NCBI GenBank assembly: GCA_945888565.1
Contig: CAMDAL010000017.1
Location: 1-22,286 of the forward strand
DNA: 22,286 nt
Direction: 5' to 3'
From: Devosia equisanguinis
Lineage (GTDB): Bacteria > Pseudomonadota > Alphaproteobacteria > Rhizobiales > Devosiaceae
The notes below the pieces were generated by a model that was given only the letters and a program-made list of their open reading frames with translations, did no database searches and had not been told where the DNA came from. Shown one piece after another: positions 1 through 8,191 of this stretch. Position 1 is the first letter of the stretch. Every line of letters starts with the position of its first letter. The translations under genes were made by a program, and so were the position numbers.

Positions 1-31
1 CCAGTTACAAAAATCGATACCGGAGGGGAAG

Positions 32-1186
32 ATGGCCGAGCGGCGGTTGGGGCTGATCATGCATGGCGTGACCGGCCGCATGGGGTACAATCAGCATCTG
101 GTGCGGTCCATCCTGGCCATCCGCGAGCAGGGCGGGGTGGTGCTCTCGAACGGTGACCGGCTGGTGGTCGATCCGATCATCGTCGGCCGGGATCGTGAGA
201 AGATTCAGGCGCTTGCGGCAAGGCACAACATCGCCCGCTGGTCTACCGACGTCGAGGCTGCGCTCGCCAACCCGGACGATACCGTCTTCTTCGACGCTGG
301 CACGACCCAGATGCGCGCCACCCTCCTCGGCCGCGCCATCGACGCCGGCAAGCACGTCTATTGCGAGAAGCCGGTCTCCGACGATCTGCACTCTGCTATC
401 GCATTGGCCAGGAAGGCAAAATCGACAGGAATCAAGCACGGCGTGGTGCAGGACAAGCTGTTCCTGCCCGGCCTTCTCAAGCTCAAGCTGCTGCGCGATT
501 CAGAGTTCTTCGGCCGTATTCTCTCGGTGCGCGGCGAGTTCGGCTACTGGGTGTTCGAGGGCGACTGGGGCCAGCCGGCGCAGCGCCCGAGCTGGAACTA
601 CCGCACCGCCGATGGCGGCGGCATCATCCTCGACATGCTCTGCCACTGGCGCTACGTGCTCGACAACCTCTTCGGCGAGGTGCAGGCCGTAAGCTGCCTT
701 GGCGCCACGCATATTCCGCAGCGTATCGACGAGAAGGGCAACACCTACACCGCCGATGCGGACGATGCCGCCTACGCCACCTTCCAGCTTGCCGGCGGCG
801 CCGTCGCCCACATCAATTCCAGCTGGGACGTCCGCGTCCGCCGCGACGACCTCGTCACCTTCCAGGTCGATGGCACCCACGGCTCGGCAGTCGCCGGCCT
901 CCACAAGTGCTTCACCCAGCACCGGGTCAACACCCCCAAGCCCGTGTGGAATCCGGACGAGCCGAGCAAGTTCAACTTCTTCGACCAGTGGGAAGAGGTG
1001 CCGGAAAACTACCCGGCGCAGAACGGCTTCAAGGCGCAGTGGGAGATGTTCCTGAAGCACGTCGCCGAGGATGCGCCGTGGCCTTACGGCCTCGAAGCCG
1101 GCGCCAAGGGCGTGCAGCTCGCCACGCTCGGCCTGCAGAGCTGGAAGGAACGCCGCTGGCTGGATGTCCCGGCGCTGGGCCTCTGA
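32..1186 (+). CDS. Gfo/Idh/MocA family NAD(P)-dependent oxidoreductase
   Basis: This 384-residue protein has the two-domain layout of the Gfo/Idh/MocA family, which oxidises or reduces hydroxyl groups of sugars, inositols and related polyols. The N-terminal Rossmann domain opens with a glycine-rich HGVTGRMG turn. The family signature EKP is at residues 112-114, with Lys113 the expected catalytic lysine. The C-terminal domain carries GGGIILDMLCH, giving the usual D201-x3-H205 catalytic pair. The start is supported by a strong GGAGGGG ribosome site six bases upstream. The stop codon lies two bases before the next gene, so this is the first visible gene of an operon with the DUF993 and isomerase genes; upstream members may lie outside the window. 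The exact substrate cannot be read from sequence. Family assignment is secure. Confidence 0.93.
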   Translation: MAERRLGLIMHGVTGRMGYNQHLVRSILAIREQGGVVLSNGDRLVVDPIIVGRDREKIQALAARHNIARWSTDVEAALANPDDTVFFDAGTTQMRATLLGRAIDAGKHVYCEKPVSDDLHSAIALARKAKSTGIKHGVVQDKLFLPGLLKLKLLRDSEFFGRILSVRGEFGYWVFEGDWGQPAQRPSWNYRTADGGGIILDMLCHWRYVLDNLFGEVQAVSCLGATHIPQRIDEKGNTYTADADDAAYATFQLAGGAVAHINSSWDVRVRRDDLVTFQVDGTHGSAVAGLHKCFTQHRVNTPKPVWNPDEPSKFNFFDQWEEVPENYPAQNGFKAQWEMFLKHVAEDAPWPYGLEAGAKGVQLATLGLQSWKERRWLDVPALGL

Positions 1187-1188
1187 GC

Positions 1189-2352
1189 ATGGAAATCGCG
1201 CTCCCCAACCCTGATCGCTCGATCTCGGCGTACCGCCTCACCGGCACGCCGATCCCGTTCGTGCGCCATGCCGCGACCGACTTCCCGCGCGTCGCCTATG
1301 CCGCTGCCCACGTGGTCGCCGACCCGCTGGCCAGCAACGATCCCTGGCTGACCCCCGCGATCGACTGGGACACGACGCTGAAATTCCGCCACCGCCTCTG
1401 GGACCTCGGCCTCGGCGTCGCCGAAGCCATGGACACCGCCCAGCGCGGCATGGGCCTCACCTGGGCCGATGCGCAGGAACTGATCCGCCGCGCTCAGATC
1501 GAGGCGCGCACCCGCACCGATGGCCTCATCGCCTATGGCGCCGGCACCGACCACCTGACGCCCGGCCCGGATGTCACGATCGACGACGTCATCCGCGCCT
1601 ACGAGGAGCAGGTCGGCTTCGTCGAAGGGCAGGGCGGCCGCGTCATCCTCATGGCCTCGCGCGCCCTCAAGGTTGCCGCCCAGTCTCCCGACGACTACGC
1701 CCGCGTCTACGGCCGCATCCTAAGCCAGGTGCAGCAGCCGGTGATCCTCCACTGGCTGGGCGAAATGTTCGACCCGGCGCTCGAAGGCTACTGGGGCCAG
1801 CCGACGCACGAAGCGGCCATGGATGTCTGCCTCGACGTCATCGCGGCGCACGCCGACAAGGTGGATGGCATCAAGATCTCTTTGCTCAGCAAGGAAAAAG
1901 AGATCGCCATGCGCCGGCGCCTCCCGGCCAGCGTCCGGATGTATACCGGCGATGATTTCAACTATGCCGAGCTGATCGCCGGCGACGAACAGGGCTATTC
2001 CGACGCACTGCTCGGCATCTTCGACGCCATCGCCCCGGCCGCTTCAGCCGCCCTTGCGGCGCTCGGCCGCGGCAGCGACAACGAGTTCTTCGAGCTGCTC
2101 GAGCCCACGGTCCCGCTGAGCCGCCACATCTTTGCGGCGCCCACCCGCTTCTACAAGACCGGCGTAGTCTTCCTCGCCTATCTCAACGGCTTGCAGGACC
2201 ATTTCGCCATGGTCGGCGGCCAGCAATCGACCCGCTCGCTGCAGCACCTCAGCGAACTGTTCCGCCTCGCCGACAAGGCCCGCGTCCTGGCCGATCCCGC
2301 CCTCGCAATCGACCGCATGAAGCGCGTTCTCGCCGTCCACGGGGTCGCATGA
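1189..2352 (+). CDS. DUF993 family protein, aldolase/dihydrodipicolinate-synthase-like TIM barrel
   Basis: This 387-residue protein is recognised as DUF993 (PF06187), a family usually annotated as dihydrodipicolinate synthase-like. The segment VDGIKISLL places Lys229 where class I Schiff-base aldolases of the DapA superfamily keep their catalytic lysine, so an aldolase or dehydratase acting on a keto-sugar acid is a reasonable inference, but no reaction can be claimed. I chose the ATG at 1189, two bases after the upstream stop, rather than a much longer in-frame extension: that extension reads antisense-like codons inside the oxidoreductase gene. The stop overlaps the next start (ATGA), indicating translational coupling. 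The steady pairing with an oxidoreductase and an isomerase suggests a three-step sugar-degradation pathway. Confidence 0.88.
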   Translation: MEIALPNPDRSISAYRLTGTPIPFVRHAATDFPRVAYAAAHVVADPLASNDPWLTPAIDWDTTLKFRHRLWDLGLGVAEAMDTAQRGMGLTWADAQELIRRAQIEARTRTDGLIAYGAGTDHLTPGPDVTIDDVIRAYEEQVGFVEGQGGRVILMASRALKVAAQSPDDYARVYGRILSQVQQPVILHWLGEMFDPALEGYWGQPTHEAAMDVCLDVIAAHADKVDGIKISLLSKEKEIAMRRRLPASVRMYTGDDFNYAELIAGDEQGYSDALLGIFDAIAPAASAALAALGRGSDNEFFELLEPTVPLSRHIFAAPTRFYKTGVVFLAYLNGLQDHFAMVGGQQSTRSLQHLSELFRLADKARVLADPALAIDRMKRVLAVHGVA

Positions 2353-3179
2353 GCACGGGTCAGATCTCGATGAACCTCGCGACCCTGCGAAACGGCTCGA
2401 GCTTCCCTCAGATGGTCGACGACTGCCTGCGCCATGGCGTCACCGCCATCTCCCCCTGGCGCGACCAGATCGCCGCCGTGGGCCTCAAGGAAGCGGCGAG
2501 CATCGTTCACGCCAACAACCTGCGCGTCACCGGCCTCTGCCGCGGCGGCATGTTCCCTGCCGACACACCTCCCGGCAGGCAGGCCAACATCGACGATAAC
2601 CTGCGCGCCATCGATGAAGCGGCGGCGCTCGGCGCCGATTGCCTTGTCCTCGTTGTCGGCGGACTTCCCGGCGCGTCGAAGGACATTGCCGGGACGCGCC
2701 AGATGGTGGCCGATGGTATCGCCGCCATGCTGCCGCATGCCCGGGCCTCCGGCGTTCCGCTCGCCATCGAGCCGCTGCATCCGATGTATGCCGCCGACCG
2801 GGCCTGCGTGAACACCATCGAGCAGGCTCTGGACATCGCGGGGCAGGTGGGTGAGGGGGTGGGCGTTGCCATCGACGTCTACCACGTCTGGTGGGACCCC
2901 AACCTCGCCAGCGCCATTGCCCGCGCCGGCCGCGAGGCGCGCATCTTCGCGCATCACATCTGCGACTGGCTGGTCCCCACCACCGACATGCTGCTCGACC
3001 GCGGCATGATGGGCGATGGCGTCATCGACCTCCGGTCGATCCGCCGGATGATCGAGACCGCTGGCTATCACGGCCCACAGGAGGTCGAAATCTTCTCCCG
3101 CGACAACTGGTGGAAACGTCCGGGCGACGAGGTCGTCCGGACGTGCGTCGAACGGTTCGAGGCCGTCTGTCAGGCATAG
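2349..3179 (+). CDS. sugar phosphate isomerase/epimerase (AP endonuclease 2-like TIM barrel)
   Basis: This 276-residue protein belongs to the xylose isomerase-like TIM-barrel family (PF01261), whose members isomerise or epimerise sugars, inosose or keto-acids using a divalent metal. Putative metal ligands are the Glu in IEPLHPMY, the Asp and His of IDVYHVWWD, the His pair in FAHHICDW and the Glu in PQEVEIFS near the C-terminus; these match the order of ligands usual in the family. The start ATG overlaps the preceding stop by four bases, so the gene is the last of the three-gene operon. Its 3' end overlaps the convergent peptidase gene by ten bases. Substrate is unknown; the operon suggests it processes the product of the oxidoreductase/DUF993 pair. 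Confidence 0.9.
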   Translation: MSTGQISMNLATLRNGSSFPQMVDDCLRHGVTAISPWRDQIAAVGLKEAASIVHANNLRVTGLCRGGMFPADTPPGRQANIDDNLRAIDEAAALGADCLVLVVGGLPGASKDIAGTRQMVADGIAAMLPHARASGVPLAIEPLHPMYAADRACVNTIEQALDIAGQVGEGVGVAIDVYHVWWDPNLASAIARAGREARIFAHHICDWLVPTTDMLLDRGMMGDGVIDLRSIRRMIETAGYHGPQEVEIFSRDNWWKRPGDEVVRTCVERFEAVCQA

Positions 3180-3784
3180 GGCTGACCGGCCTCGAACAGG
3201 CGCCGGGTTGCGGCCACGCTCCGCCCGGTCGGAAGCTGGTAGTGCGGCACGTCCGGCAACGACGACCAGTCTCCTCCCCATTCGAGCGCCAGCGGACGCG
3301 CCAGTGCCCCCAGCCGGCGGTACGCGTCGATCTCGTCAGCGGTGTCGCCGTTGAGATATCGGCCCTCTGCGTCGAACAGCCCGATATCCCAGGCGATACC
3401 GAAATTGTGGTTGGATTGCCCGCCCCGCGCATTGGTCACCCGCGGCCTGGGGTTGCCGTAGCGGCCCTGCGCGTGCAGCCGGTCCTGCTCCGCGTAGGAC
3501 CGTGTCCCCGAAACCAGCCGGGCGACTAATCCGCCTTCCCTCGCCAGCGCCAGCAGCCTGCGGGCGGCCATCTGCGCCTTGAGGTGCAGTCCGGCCAGTA
3601 CCCGCTCGCTGCGCGCCTCGAATTCGCCGAGCGCCCTGAGCCCGGCGCCGCGGCGCTCGAACTCGGCGTCCGCTGCCTCGGTCTGCGGCCCCCAGCGGCC
3701 ATCGACGGTTCCGCCATAAAGCCCCTGCGCCTTCAGCAGGCGCTGGTGAAAGATAACGTCGTCCCCGAACAGTTGTCGGCTCAT
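3170..3784 (-). CDS. M15-family peptidoglycan peptidase with N-terminal peptidoglycan-binding motif
   Basis: The 204-residue product resembles M15C L-alanyl-D-glutamate or D-Ala-D-Ala peptidases such as CwlK and phage endolysins. An N-terminal stretch (about 10-42) with YGGTVDGRWGPQT is a peptidoglycan-binding_1-like repeat. The catalytic part holds SGTRS (Arg95), SNHNFGIAWD with His126 and Asp133, and PHYQ with His181, giving the three zinc ligands of the family. No signal peptide is visible, so export would need another route (holin-like, or lysis), or the protein acts on internalised muropeptides. An AGGGAG-type ribosome site precedes the ATG. The gene is convergent with the isomerase gene and divergent from denD. 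It may be a phage-derived endolysin, but no other phage genes are near. Confidence 0.88.
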   Translation of the reverse strand: MSRQLFGDDVIFHQRLLKAQGLYGGTVDGRWGPQTEAADAEFERRGAGLRALGEFEARSERVLAGLHLKAQMAARRLLALAREGGLVARLVSGTRSYAEQDRLHAQGRYGNPRPRVTNARGGQSNHNFGIAWDIGLFDAEGRYLNGDTADEIDAYRRLGALARPLALEWGGDWSSLPDVPHYQLPTGRSVAATRRLFEAGQPYA

Positions 3785-3929
3785 GCTCCACTCCCTGCGA
3801 CCCCATCGTCGCCGGGTGAGTGTCGCCGGGCCCGAAGGCGCGGGGATTACTCGCTATCCGACTTGCTTCCAGCTTGCGCCCGGCGCGAGCCCGATTAATG
3901 TGCGCCACCAAATGGAAGAGGGAATTCCC

Positions 3930-4919
3930 ATGCATATTCTGATCATCGGGGCGGCCGGCATGGTCGGCCGCAAGCTCACCTCGGCGCTGGTCGCTGCTGG
4001 CGAGGTTGGTGGCAGCCCGATTGGCCGCCTTACACTCGCCGATGTGGTGGTGCCCAGCGCGCCTGCAGGTTTCACCGGCAAGGTCGAGACGCTCGCTTCG
4101 GACCTGTCGGCGCCGGGCGCTGCTGCCGCGCTGGTCGCCTCGCGCCCCGACTTGATCTATCACCTCGCCGCCATCGTCTCGGGCGAAGCCGAGGCCGATT
4201 TCGAGAAGGGCTACCGCATCAACCTCGATGGCATGCGCTACCTGCTCGAGGCCATCCGGCTCGAGGGCATGCGGGAAGCCTACAAGCCGCGGCTGGTCTT
4301 CACCTCGTCGATCGCCGTTTTCGGCTCGCCCTATCCCGAGGTGATCGAGGACGAGTTCTTTTCCACCCCGCTCACCAGCTACGGCACGCAGAAGGCGATC
4401 TGCGAACTGCTGCTCAACGACTACTCGCGCAAGGGGTTCGTGGACGGCGTCGGCATTCGCCTGCCGACCATCTCGATCCGCCCAGGCAAGCCGAATGCGG
4501 CCGCCTCGGGGTTCTTCTCCAACATCCTCCGCGAGCCGCTGTCGGGGCTGGAGGCCGTGCTTCCCGTCTCCAAGGACGTGCGCCACTGGTTCGCCAGCCC
4601 CCGCGCCGCCATCGGTTTCCTGGTGCATGCGGCCGAACTGGACACGTCGCTGCTTGGCTGGCGCCGGTCGCTGTCGGCACCGGGCCTCTCCGCCACCGTC
4701 GGCGAGGAGATCGAGGCCCTGCGCCGCGTTGCGGGCGACAAGGCCGTGGCGCTGATCAAGGACGTGCCGGACGCCCGGATCATCTCGATGGTCGATGGCT
4801 GGCCGAAGAATTTCTCGACCAAGCGCGCCGAGTCCCTCGGCTTCCGGGCCGAAAAGACCTTCGACGAGATCATCCGCATCCACATCGAGGACGAACTCGG
4901 CGGCAAGATCGGCGGCTGA
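3930..4919 (+). CDS. denD: D-erythronate dehydrogenase (extended SDR, NAD-dependent epimerase fold)
   Basis: This 329-residue extended short-chain dehydrogenase starts directly with the Rossmann nucleotide loop GAAGMVG and has the catalytic YGTQK pair (Tyr151, Lys155) with an upstream TSS serine motif. Sequence pattern and length match DenD, which oxidises D-erythronate at C2 to 2-oxo-tetronate with NAD+. In the known pathway this product is handled by OtnI, OtnK and OtnC; none of those genes is in the window, so denD is an orphan here. I chose the ATG at 3930 because the Rossmann strand begins there and GAAGAGGG lies upstream; a longer frame from 3783 adds non-family residues. A hairpin with a T-rich tail follows immediately downstream. 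Confidence 0.85.
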   Translation: MHILIIGAAGMVGRKLTSALVAAGEVGGSPIGRLTLADVVVPSAPAGFTGKVETLASDLSAPGAAAALVASRPDLIYHLAAIVSGEAEADFEKGYRINLDGMRYLLEAIRLEGMREAYKPRLVFTSSIAVFGSPYPEVIEDEFFSTPLTSYGTQKAICELLLNDYSRKGFVDGVGIRLPTISIRPGKPNAAASGFFSNILREPLSGLEAVLPVSKDVRHWFASPRAAIGFLVHAAELDTSLLGWRRSLSAPGLSATVGEEIEALRRVAGDKAVALIKDVPDARIISMVDGWPKNFSTKRAESLGFRAEKTFDEIIRIHIEDELGGKIGG

Positions 4920-4927
4920 TCAGGCGA

Positions 4928-4964
4928 TGGCTGCCGCTCAGCGGCGCGGCAGCCACTTCTTTTC
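4928..4964 (+). terminator. putative intrinsic terminator of denD
   Basis: A perfect 10-bp stem (TGGCTGCCGC at 4928-4937 with GCGGCAGCCA at 4946-4955) and an 8-base loop are followed by CTTCTTTTC. It begins nine bases after the denD stop. The stem-loop lies across the end of the convergent formamidase gene, whose TGA is in the loop. Confidence 0.65.
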
Positions 4965-5849
4965 GACCTTGCACACCATGGTGTAGGCGGGGTCGTAGAC
5001 GTTGCCGACTTCGTAGCGCACGACCTGGCCGAGCAGGTGGCTCGCTGCGGTGCGCGACAGGCCGTAGTCGGCCATCAGCCAGTTGAACATGTCGTTGGTG
5101 GCGTGCTGCAGGGCCTGGTCGAGCGGGCGGGCATTGCCGACCGAGAAGATCTCGCGCTCGTTCTCGCCACGCGGCCAGATCAGCTTCTTGCCCTTCTCGA
5201 CGGTCAGGCGAACCTCGACTTCGTAGCTGGTCTCGACGCCGGTGCCGACGATCTCTCCGTCACCCTGCACGGCGTGGCAGTCGCCGAGGAAGAACAGGGC
5301 ACCGGTGGCCGACACCGGGAACCACACTGTCGCGCCGGGGCCGAAGCCGCGGTAGTCCATATTGCCGCCGTTTTCGGCGCTTGTCGCGGTCGAGAAGGCC
5401 TGGCCGAGGCCGGGGGCAACGCCGAAGCAGCCAATCATCGGCTCGAGCGGCAGCACCAGGTGCTCGAGGCCGGGGACAGGCGGCGACAGCTGCAGGGTGC
5501 CGCCCTGCCGGTCGATCGACCAGTTTGCCTTCTCACGAGAGGGCAGGTCGCGCACGGTTTCCGGATCGACGACGTTGTCGGCGAGCGACGAGCGGGTCCA
5601 GCCGGTGGCGCGGTTGGGCGTCATGCGCAGGATCTCGACCTTCAGCGCATCGCCCGGCTCGGCGGTCTCGACGAAGATCGGGCCATTCATCGGATTGGGA
5701 CCCTGGCTGACCTGCACCCCGTCCTTGTCGGCGCCGGCGGCGTCGAGGGTCTCGGTGATCACGGTGTCGCCCGAAGCAACGGTGAAGGCCGGCGGGCGGG
5801 TGCCGAGCACGTTGTGCCAGTGGTCGGCGATGAAGCGGTGGGTAGCCAT
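4938..5849 (-). CDS. acetamidase/formamidase family protein
   Basis: This 303-residue cytoplasmic enzyme matches the FmdA/AmdA family (PF03069), which hydrolyses formamide or acetamide to ammonia and the carboxylate. Family landmarks are IGCFGVAP, ENGGNMDYR and FLGDCHAVQGDGEI, the last holding the conserved Asp/His/Glu set thought to form the metal site. Length is typical for the shorter members of the family. A GAGGGAG ribosome site precedes the ATG. It lies downstream of and in the same direction as the iron alcohol dehydrogenase gene, 110 bases apart with a strong hairpin between, so joint transcription is possible but not certain. Formamide as substrate is inferred from family only; a lactonase-like or other amidase role cannot be excluded. 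Confidence 0.9.
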   Translation of the reverse strand: MATHRFIADHWHNVLGTRPPAFTVASGDTVITETLDAAGADKDGVQVSQGPNPMNGPIFVETAEPGDALKVEILRMTPNRATGWTRSSLADNVVDPETVRDLPSREKANWSIDRQGGTLQLSPPVPGLEHLVLPLEPMIGCFGVAPGLGQAFSTATSAENGGNMDYRGFGPGATVWFPVSATGALFFLGDCHAVQGDGEIVGTGVETSYEVEVRLTVEKGKKLIWPRGENEREIFSVGNARPLDQALQHATNDMFNWLMADYGLSRTAASHLLGQVVRYEVGNVYDPAYTMVCKVEKKWLPRR

Positions 5850-5888
5850 GACGTCAATCTCCCTCGGATGCCAAAGGGGTAGCGAGCA

Positions 5889-5912
5889 GGCGGGGGATTG
5901 TCATCCCCCGCC
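5889..5912. repeat. 10-bp perfect inverted repeat between formamidase and alcohol dehydrogenase genes
   Basis: GGCGGGGGAT and ATCCCCCGCC flank a 4-base loop. There is no T-run on either strand, so it is not a classical terminator. It could stabilise the alcohol dehydrogenase mRNA 3' end or reduce read-through into the formamidase gene. Confidence 0.6.
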
Positions 5913-5959
5913 AAAGGCGAACGGTCCGGAGGCAGGGCATCCGCACCGTTGGCGCCAGG

Positions 5960-7087
5960 TCAGCCCATTGCGGCTTCGAGCACGGCCCGGTAGTCGGCTG
6001 CGCTTGCGACGCGCGGATTGGTGGCGTGGCTGTGGTCAGCCAGTGCACGCTCGATCACCCAGTCGAAGTGATCCTCCCGCACACCCAGGACCCGCAATCC
6101 TTTCGGGACACCAAGGCGTGCATTCAGGGCATCGAGTTCGTTCGCGACATCGGCGGAGTCGGGCAGGCCCATGGCGGCCTTCAACTGCCCGAGCTTGCCG
6201 GCGATTTCCGGCGCGTTGAAGCGCACCACCGGGGGCATGATGATGGCGTTGAGCGTGCCGTGGTGTAGCGACACGTCCTTCAGCCCACCGAGCGCATGGC
6301 TGAGCGCGTGCACAGCGCCGAGACCCTTCTGGAAGGCGAGGCCGCCCATCAGCGCGCCCATCAGCATTTCCGTGCGCGCGTCGAGGTTCTTGCCGTCGGT
6401 GCAAGCGGTCTCGATGCTGCGCCAGATGCGGCCGGCGCCGTCGAGGGCGATGGCTTCGGCCGGTGGGTTGTATCGCGGCGAGCAGAGCGTTTCGATGCAG
6501 TGGCTCAGCGCATCCAGACCGGTGGCTGCGGTGAGGCCGGGGGGCAGGCCGAGGGTGAGTTCGGGGTCCGAGATCGAGCGCTTCGGGATCAGGTGCGGGC
6601 TGATGAAGCCGAGCTTGCGGCCATCATCGAGCGTCAGGAGCGCAGCGCGGCCGACTTCGGCGCCGGTGCCGGCGGTGGTGGGGATCGCGATCACCGGCGC
6701 CACCTTGTCGGTGATGCGCGCTAGCCCGCCGTAAATCATGGCGTACTGCTCGAGCGGGCCGTCATGGGTCGCGAGCAGGGCGACGCCCTTGGCGAGGTCG
6801 ATCGGCGAGCCGCCGCCGAGCGCCACGATGCCATCGCAGTCCTCTGCCTTGTACATCGCCAGCGCGGCAAGCACCGCGGACTCGGTCGGGTTGGGCGGGG
6901 TGTCCAGAAAGACGGGCGTGCCCGTTGGGAGGTGTGCGGTGGCCTTCGCGACCAGCCCTGCGGCCAGCACGCCCTTGTCGGCGACCAGCAATGGCCGGCG
7001 CATGCCGAACTCCCCTGTGGCCTCCGCCAGGCTGGCGATCGCGCCCGGGCCAAACTCGATGCCGGTGAGGTAGGCAATTCTGCTCAT
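5960..7087 (-). CDS. iron-containing (group III) alcohol dehydrogenase
   Basis: This 375-residue protein has the full pattern of group III alcohol dehydrogenases: the NAD-binding GGGSPID loop (91-97), the PTTAGTGAEV segment (136-145) and metal ligands Asp192 and His196 in LDALSHCIE, His260 in VHALSH and a further His in HHGTLN (275/276). These enzymes interconvert alcohols or hydroxy acids and aldehydes or keto acids using Fe2+ and NAD(P). Substrate is not deducible; relatives include 4-hydroxybutyrate, 1,3-propanediol and lactaldehyde dehydrogenases. The ATG is preceded by a strong GGGAGGAAA ribosome site. The gene is upstream of the formamidase gene on the same strand. Confidence 0.92.
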   Translation of the reverse strand: MSRIAYLTGIEFGPGAIASLAEATGEFGMRRPLLVADKGVLAAGLVAKATAHLPTGTPVFLDTPPNPTESAVLAALAMYKAEDCDGIVALGGGSPIDLAKGVALLATHDGPLEQYAMIYGGLARITDKVAPVIAIPTTAGTGAEVGRAALLTLDDGRKLGFISPHLIPKRSISDPELTLGLPPGLTAATGLDALSHCIETLCSPRYNPPAEAIALDGAGRIWRSIETACTDGKNLDARTEMLMGALMGGLAFQKGLGAVHALSHALGGLKDVSLHHGTLNAIIMPPVVRFNAPEIAGKLGQLKAAMGLPDSADVANELDALNARLGVPKGLRVLGVREDHFDWVIERALADHSHATNPRVASAADYRAVLEAAMG

Positions 7088-7178
7088 TGGCGTTTCCTCC
7101 CATGGTGACGCGGCACGACCTTAAGGCCGTTTGTGCGCAGTGCAGCAAGCCTTTAGTTCAATTCAGGCCAGTCGTCCG

Positions 7179-7531
7179 CTAGCGGTTTGCCAGTTCGATC
7201 AGGACGTCGGCGTGGCAGGGTGTGCCGGGCCTGCACCAGCAGGCGAGGTTGTGACCGCCCAGTTCGTGCCTGATGGTGGTAGGGCTCGGGGGATCGCCCG
7301 GCGACAGGGCAGGGTCAAGCCCGCCCTGCAGCCAGTCTCTCGCCATCGCGACAGTCTTCGCCTGGGCAGCGGCGCGATCGAAGGTGGTGGCCAGTTCGTC
7401 GATCGAGAACGGATTGCCCCATGGGCCAGGGGCGTCATCAGCTTTGCCGGCAGGCCATTGAGAGCGTGCGAGGCCTGCTGTAGGTTGAAGCCGGCCCGGC
7501 GCGACACCTGCATGCGGGCCGGACAAGGCAT
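7179..7531 (-). pseudogene. DUF4326 protein gene with a single-base frameshift
   Basis: The C-terminal part (from about 7430 down to 7179) reads PWGNPF, then ends with the conserved LACWCRPGTPCHADVL, which is diagnostic of DUF4326. The typical N-terminus of the same family, beginning MPCPARMQVSRRAGFNL and ending ALNGLPAKL, lies in another frame just upstream, starting at 7531. Adding one base in the G-run 7429-7432 (C-run on the coding strand) joins them into a normal protein of about 117 residues. The ATG at 7531 shares its A with the TGA stop of the TRIC channel gene (TGATG), strong support for this start and for coupled translation. The function of DUF4326 is not established. Either the gene is broken or the base call is wrong. 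Confidence 0.75.
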
Positions 7532-8151
7532 CAGTGCAAGTCCTTCTTGTCGTAGACGAACTTCGGCATCTGCACTTTCCAGACGATGGCGGCGACGCGG
7601 AGGCCGAAGCCGATGGCGAGGGTGGCGAGGATCACGATGTCCTGCGGCAGGCCACTCTGCAGGCCGAGATAGTAGAGCACCCCGGCGACGATCGAGACGG
7701 TGGCGTAGAGCTCGGAGGCGAAGACCAGCGGTACGTCGTTGCAGAGGATGTCGCGGGCGATGCCGCCGACGATGCCGGTCATCATGCCGGAGACGATGAC
7801 GATGATCGGCGGCTGGCCCATGGTCAGCGCCACGTTGCAGCCGATGATGGTGAAGACCACGAGACCGACGGCGTCGAGCAGCAGGAACGGCCAGCGCAGC
7901 GCGTCCATGAAGCGGGCGAGGGCGATGGTGACGAAGGCGGCGGCGCAGCAGATCAGCAGGAGGTAGGGGTTTTCGACCCAGGTCAGGGGGTAGTGGCCGA
8001 GGACAACGTCGCGGAACGTGCCGCCGCCGAGCGCGGTGACGCAGGCGAGGACGCAGACGCCGAACCAATCCATCTTGCGACGGCCGGCGGCGAGCGCGGC
8101 CGTCATCGCTTCGGCCGTGATGGCGATGTAGAAGATGACCTCAAGAAGCAT
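7531..8151 (-). CDS. TRIC/UPF0126 family cation channel membrane protein
   Basis: The 206-residue product is a hydrophobic membrane protein with about seven predicted transmembrane segments in two similar halves. Each half carries the glycine-rich kink motif of the family: ALGGGTFRD and IVGGIARD. This duplicated GGxxRD pattern is the signature of UPF0126, the prokaryotic relatives of trimeric intracellular cation channels, which conduct monovalent cations. Length is normal (about 200-210). The ATG follows a hairpin at 8155-8176 that probably ends the upstream gene, so a promoter must lie inside or just before that element. The stop overlaps the start of the DUF4326 gene by one base. Confidence 0.92.
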   Translation of the reverse strand: MLLEVIFYIAITAEAMTAALAAGRRKMDWFGVCVLACVTALGGGTFRDVVLGHYPLTWVENPYLLLICCAAAFVTIALARFMDALRWPFLLLDAVGLVVFTIIGCNVALTMGQPPIIVIVSGMMTGIVGGIARDILCNDVPLVFASELYATVSIVAGVLYYLGLQSGLPQDIVILATLAIGFGLRVAAIVWKVQMPKFVYDKKDLH

Positions 8152-8154
8152 GCG

Positions 8155-8176
8155 AAACCCCGGAATCTCGGGGTTT
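8155..8176 (-). terminator. putative intrinsic terminator of the secreted-protein gene
   Basis: On the minus strand AAACCCCG, a 6-base loop and CGGGGTTT form a perfect stem ending in T-T-T. It sits 16 bases beyond the stop at 8192 and only four bases before the TRIC gene start. The T-run is short, so read-through is likely. Confidence 0.5.
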
Positions 8177-8191
8177 GACTAGAGCAGAGGC

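Noticed and set aside
361..1188. N-terminal extension of the DUF993 gene back to 361
   Set aside because: The added residues are an out-of-frame reading of the oxidoreductase gene; the ATG at 1189 gives the family length.
3336..4883. Minus-strand frame of 515 codons across denD and the M15 peptidase gene
   Set aside because: It lies antisense to denD and in another frame of the peptidase gene; composition is that of a shadow frame (many Arg/Gly/Asp) with no domain.
5889..5912. Hairpin as a classical terminator of the alcohol dehydrogenase gene
   Set aside because: No T-run follows on the minus strand; kept only as an inverted repeat.
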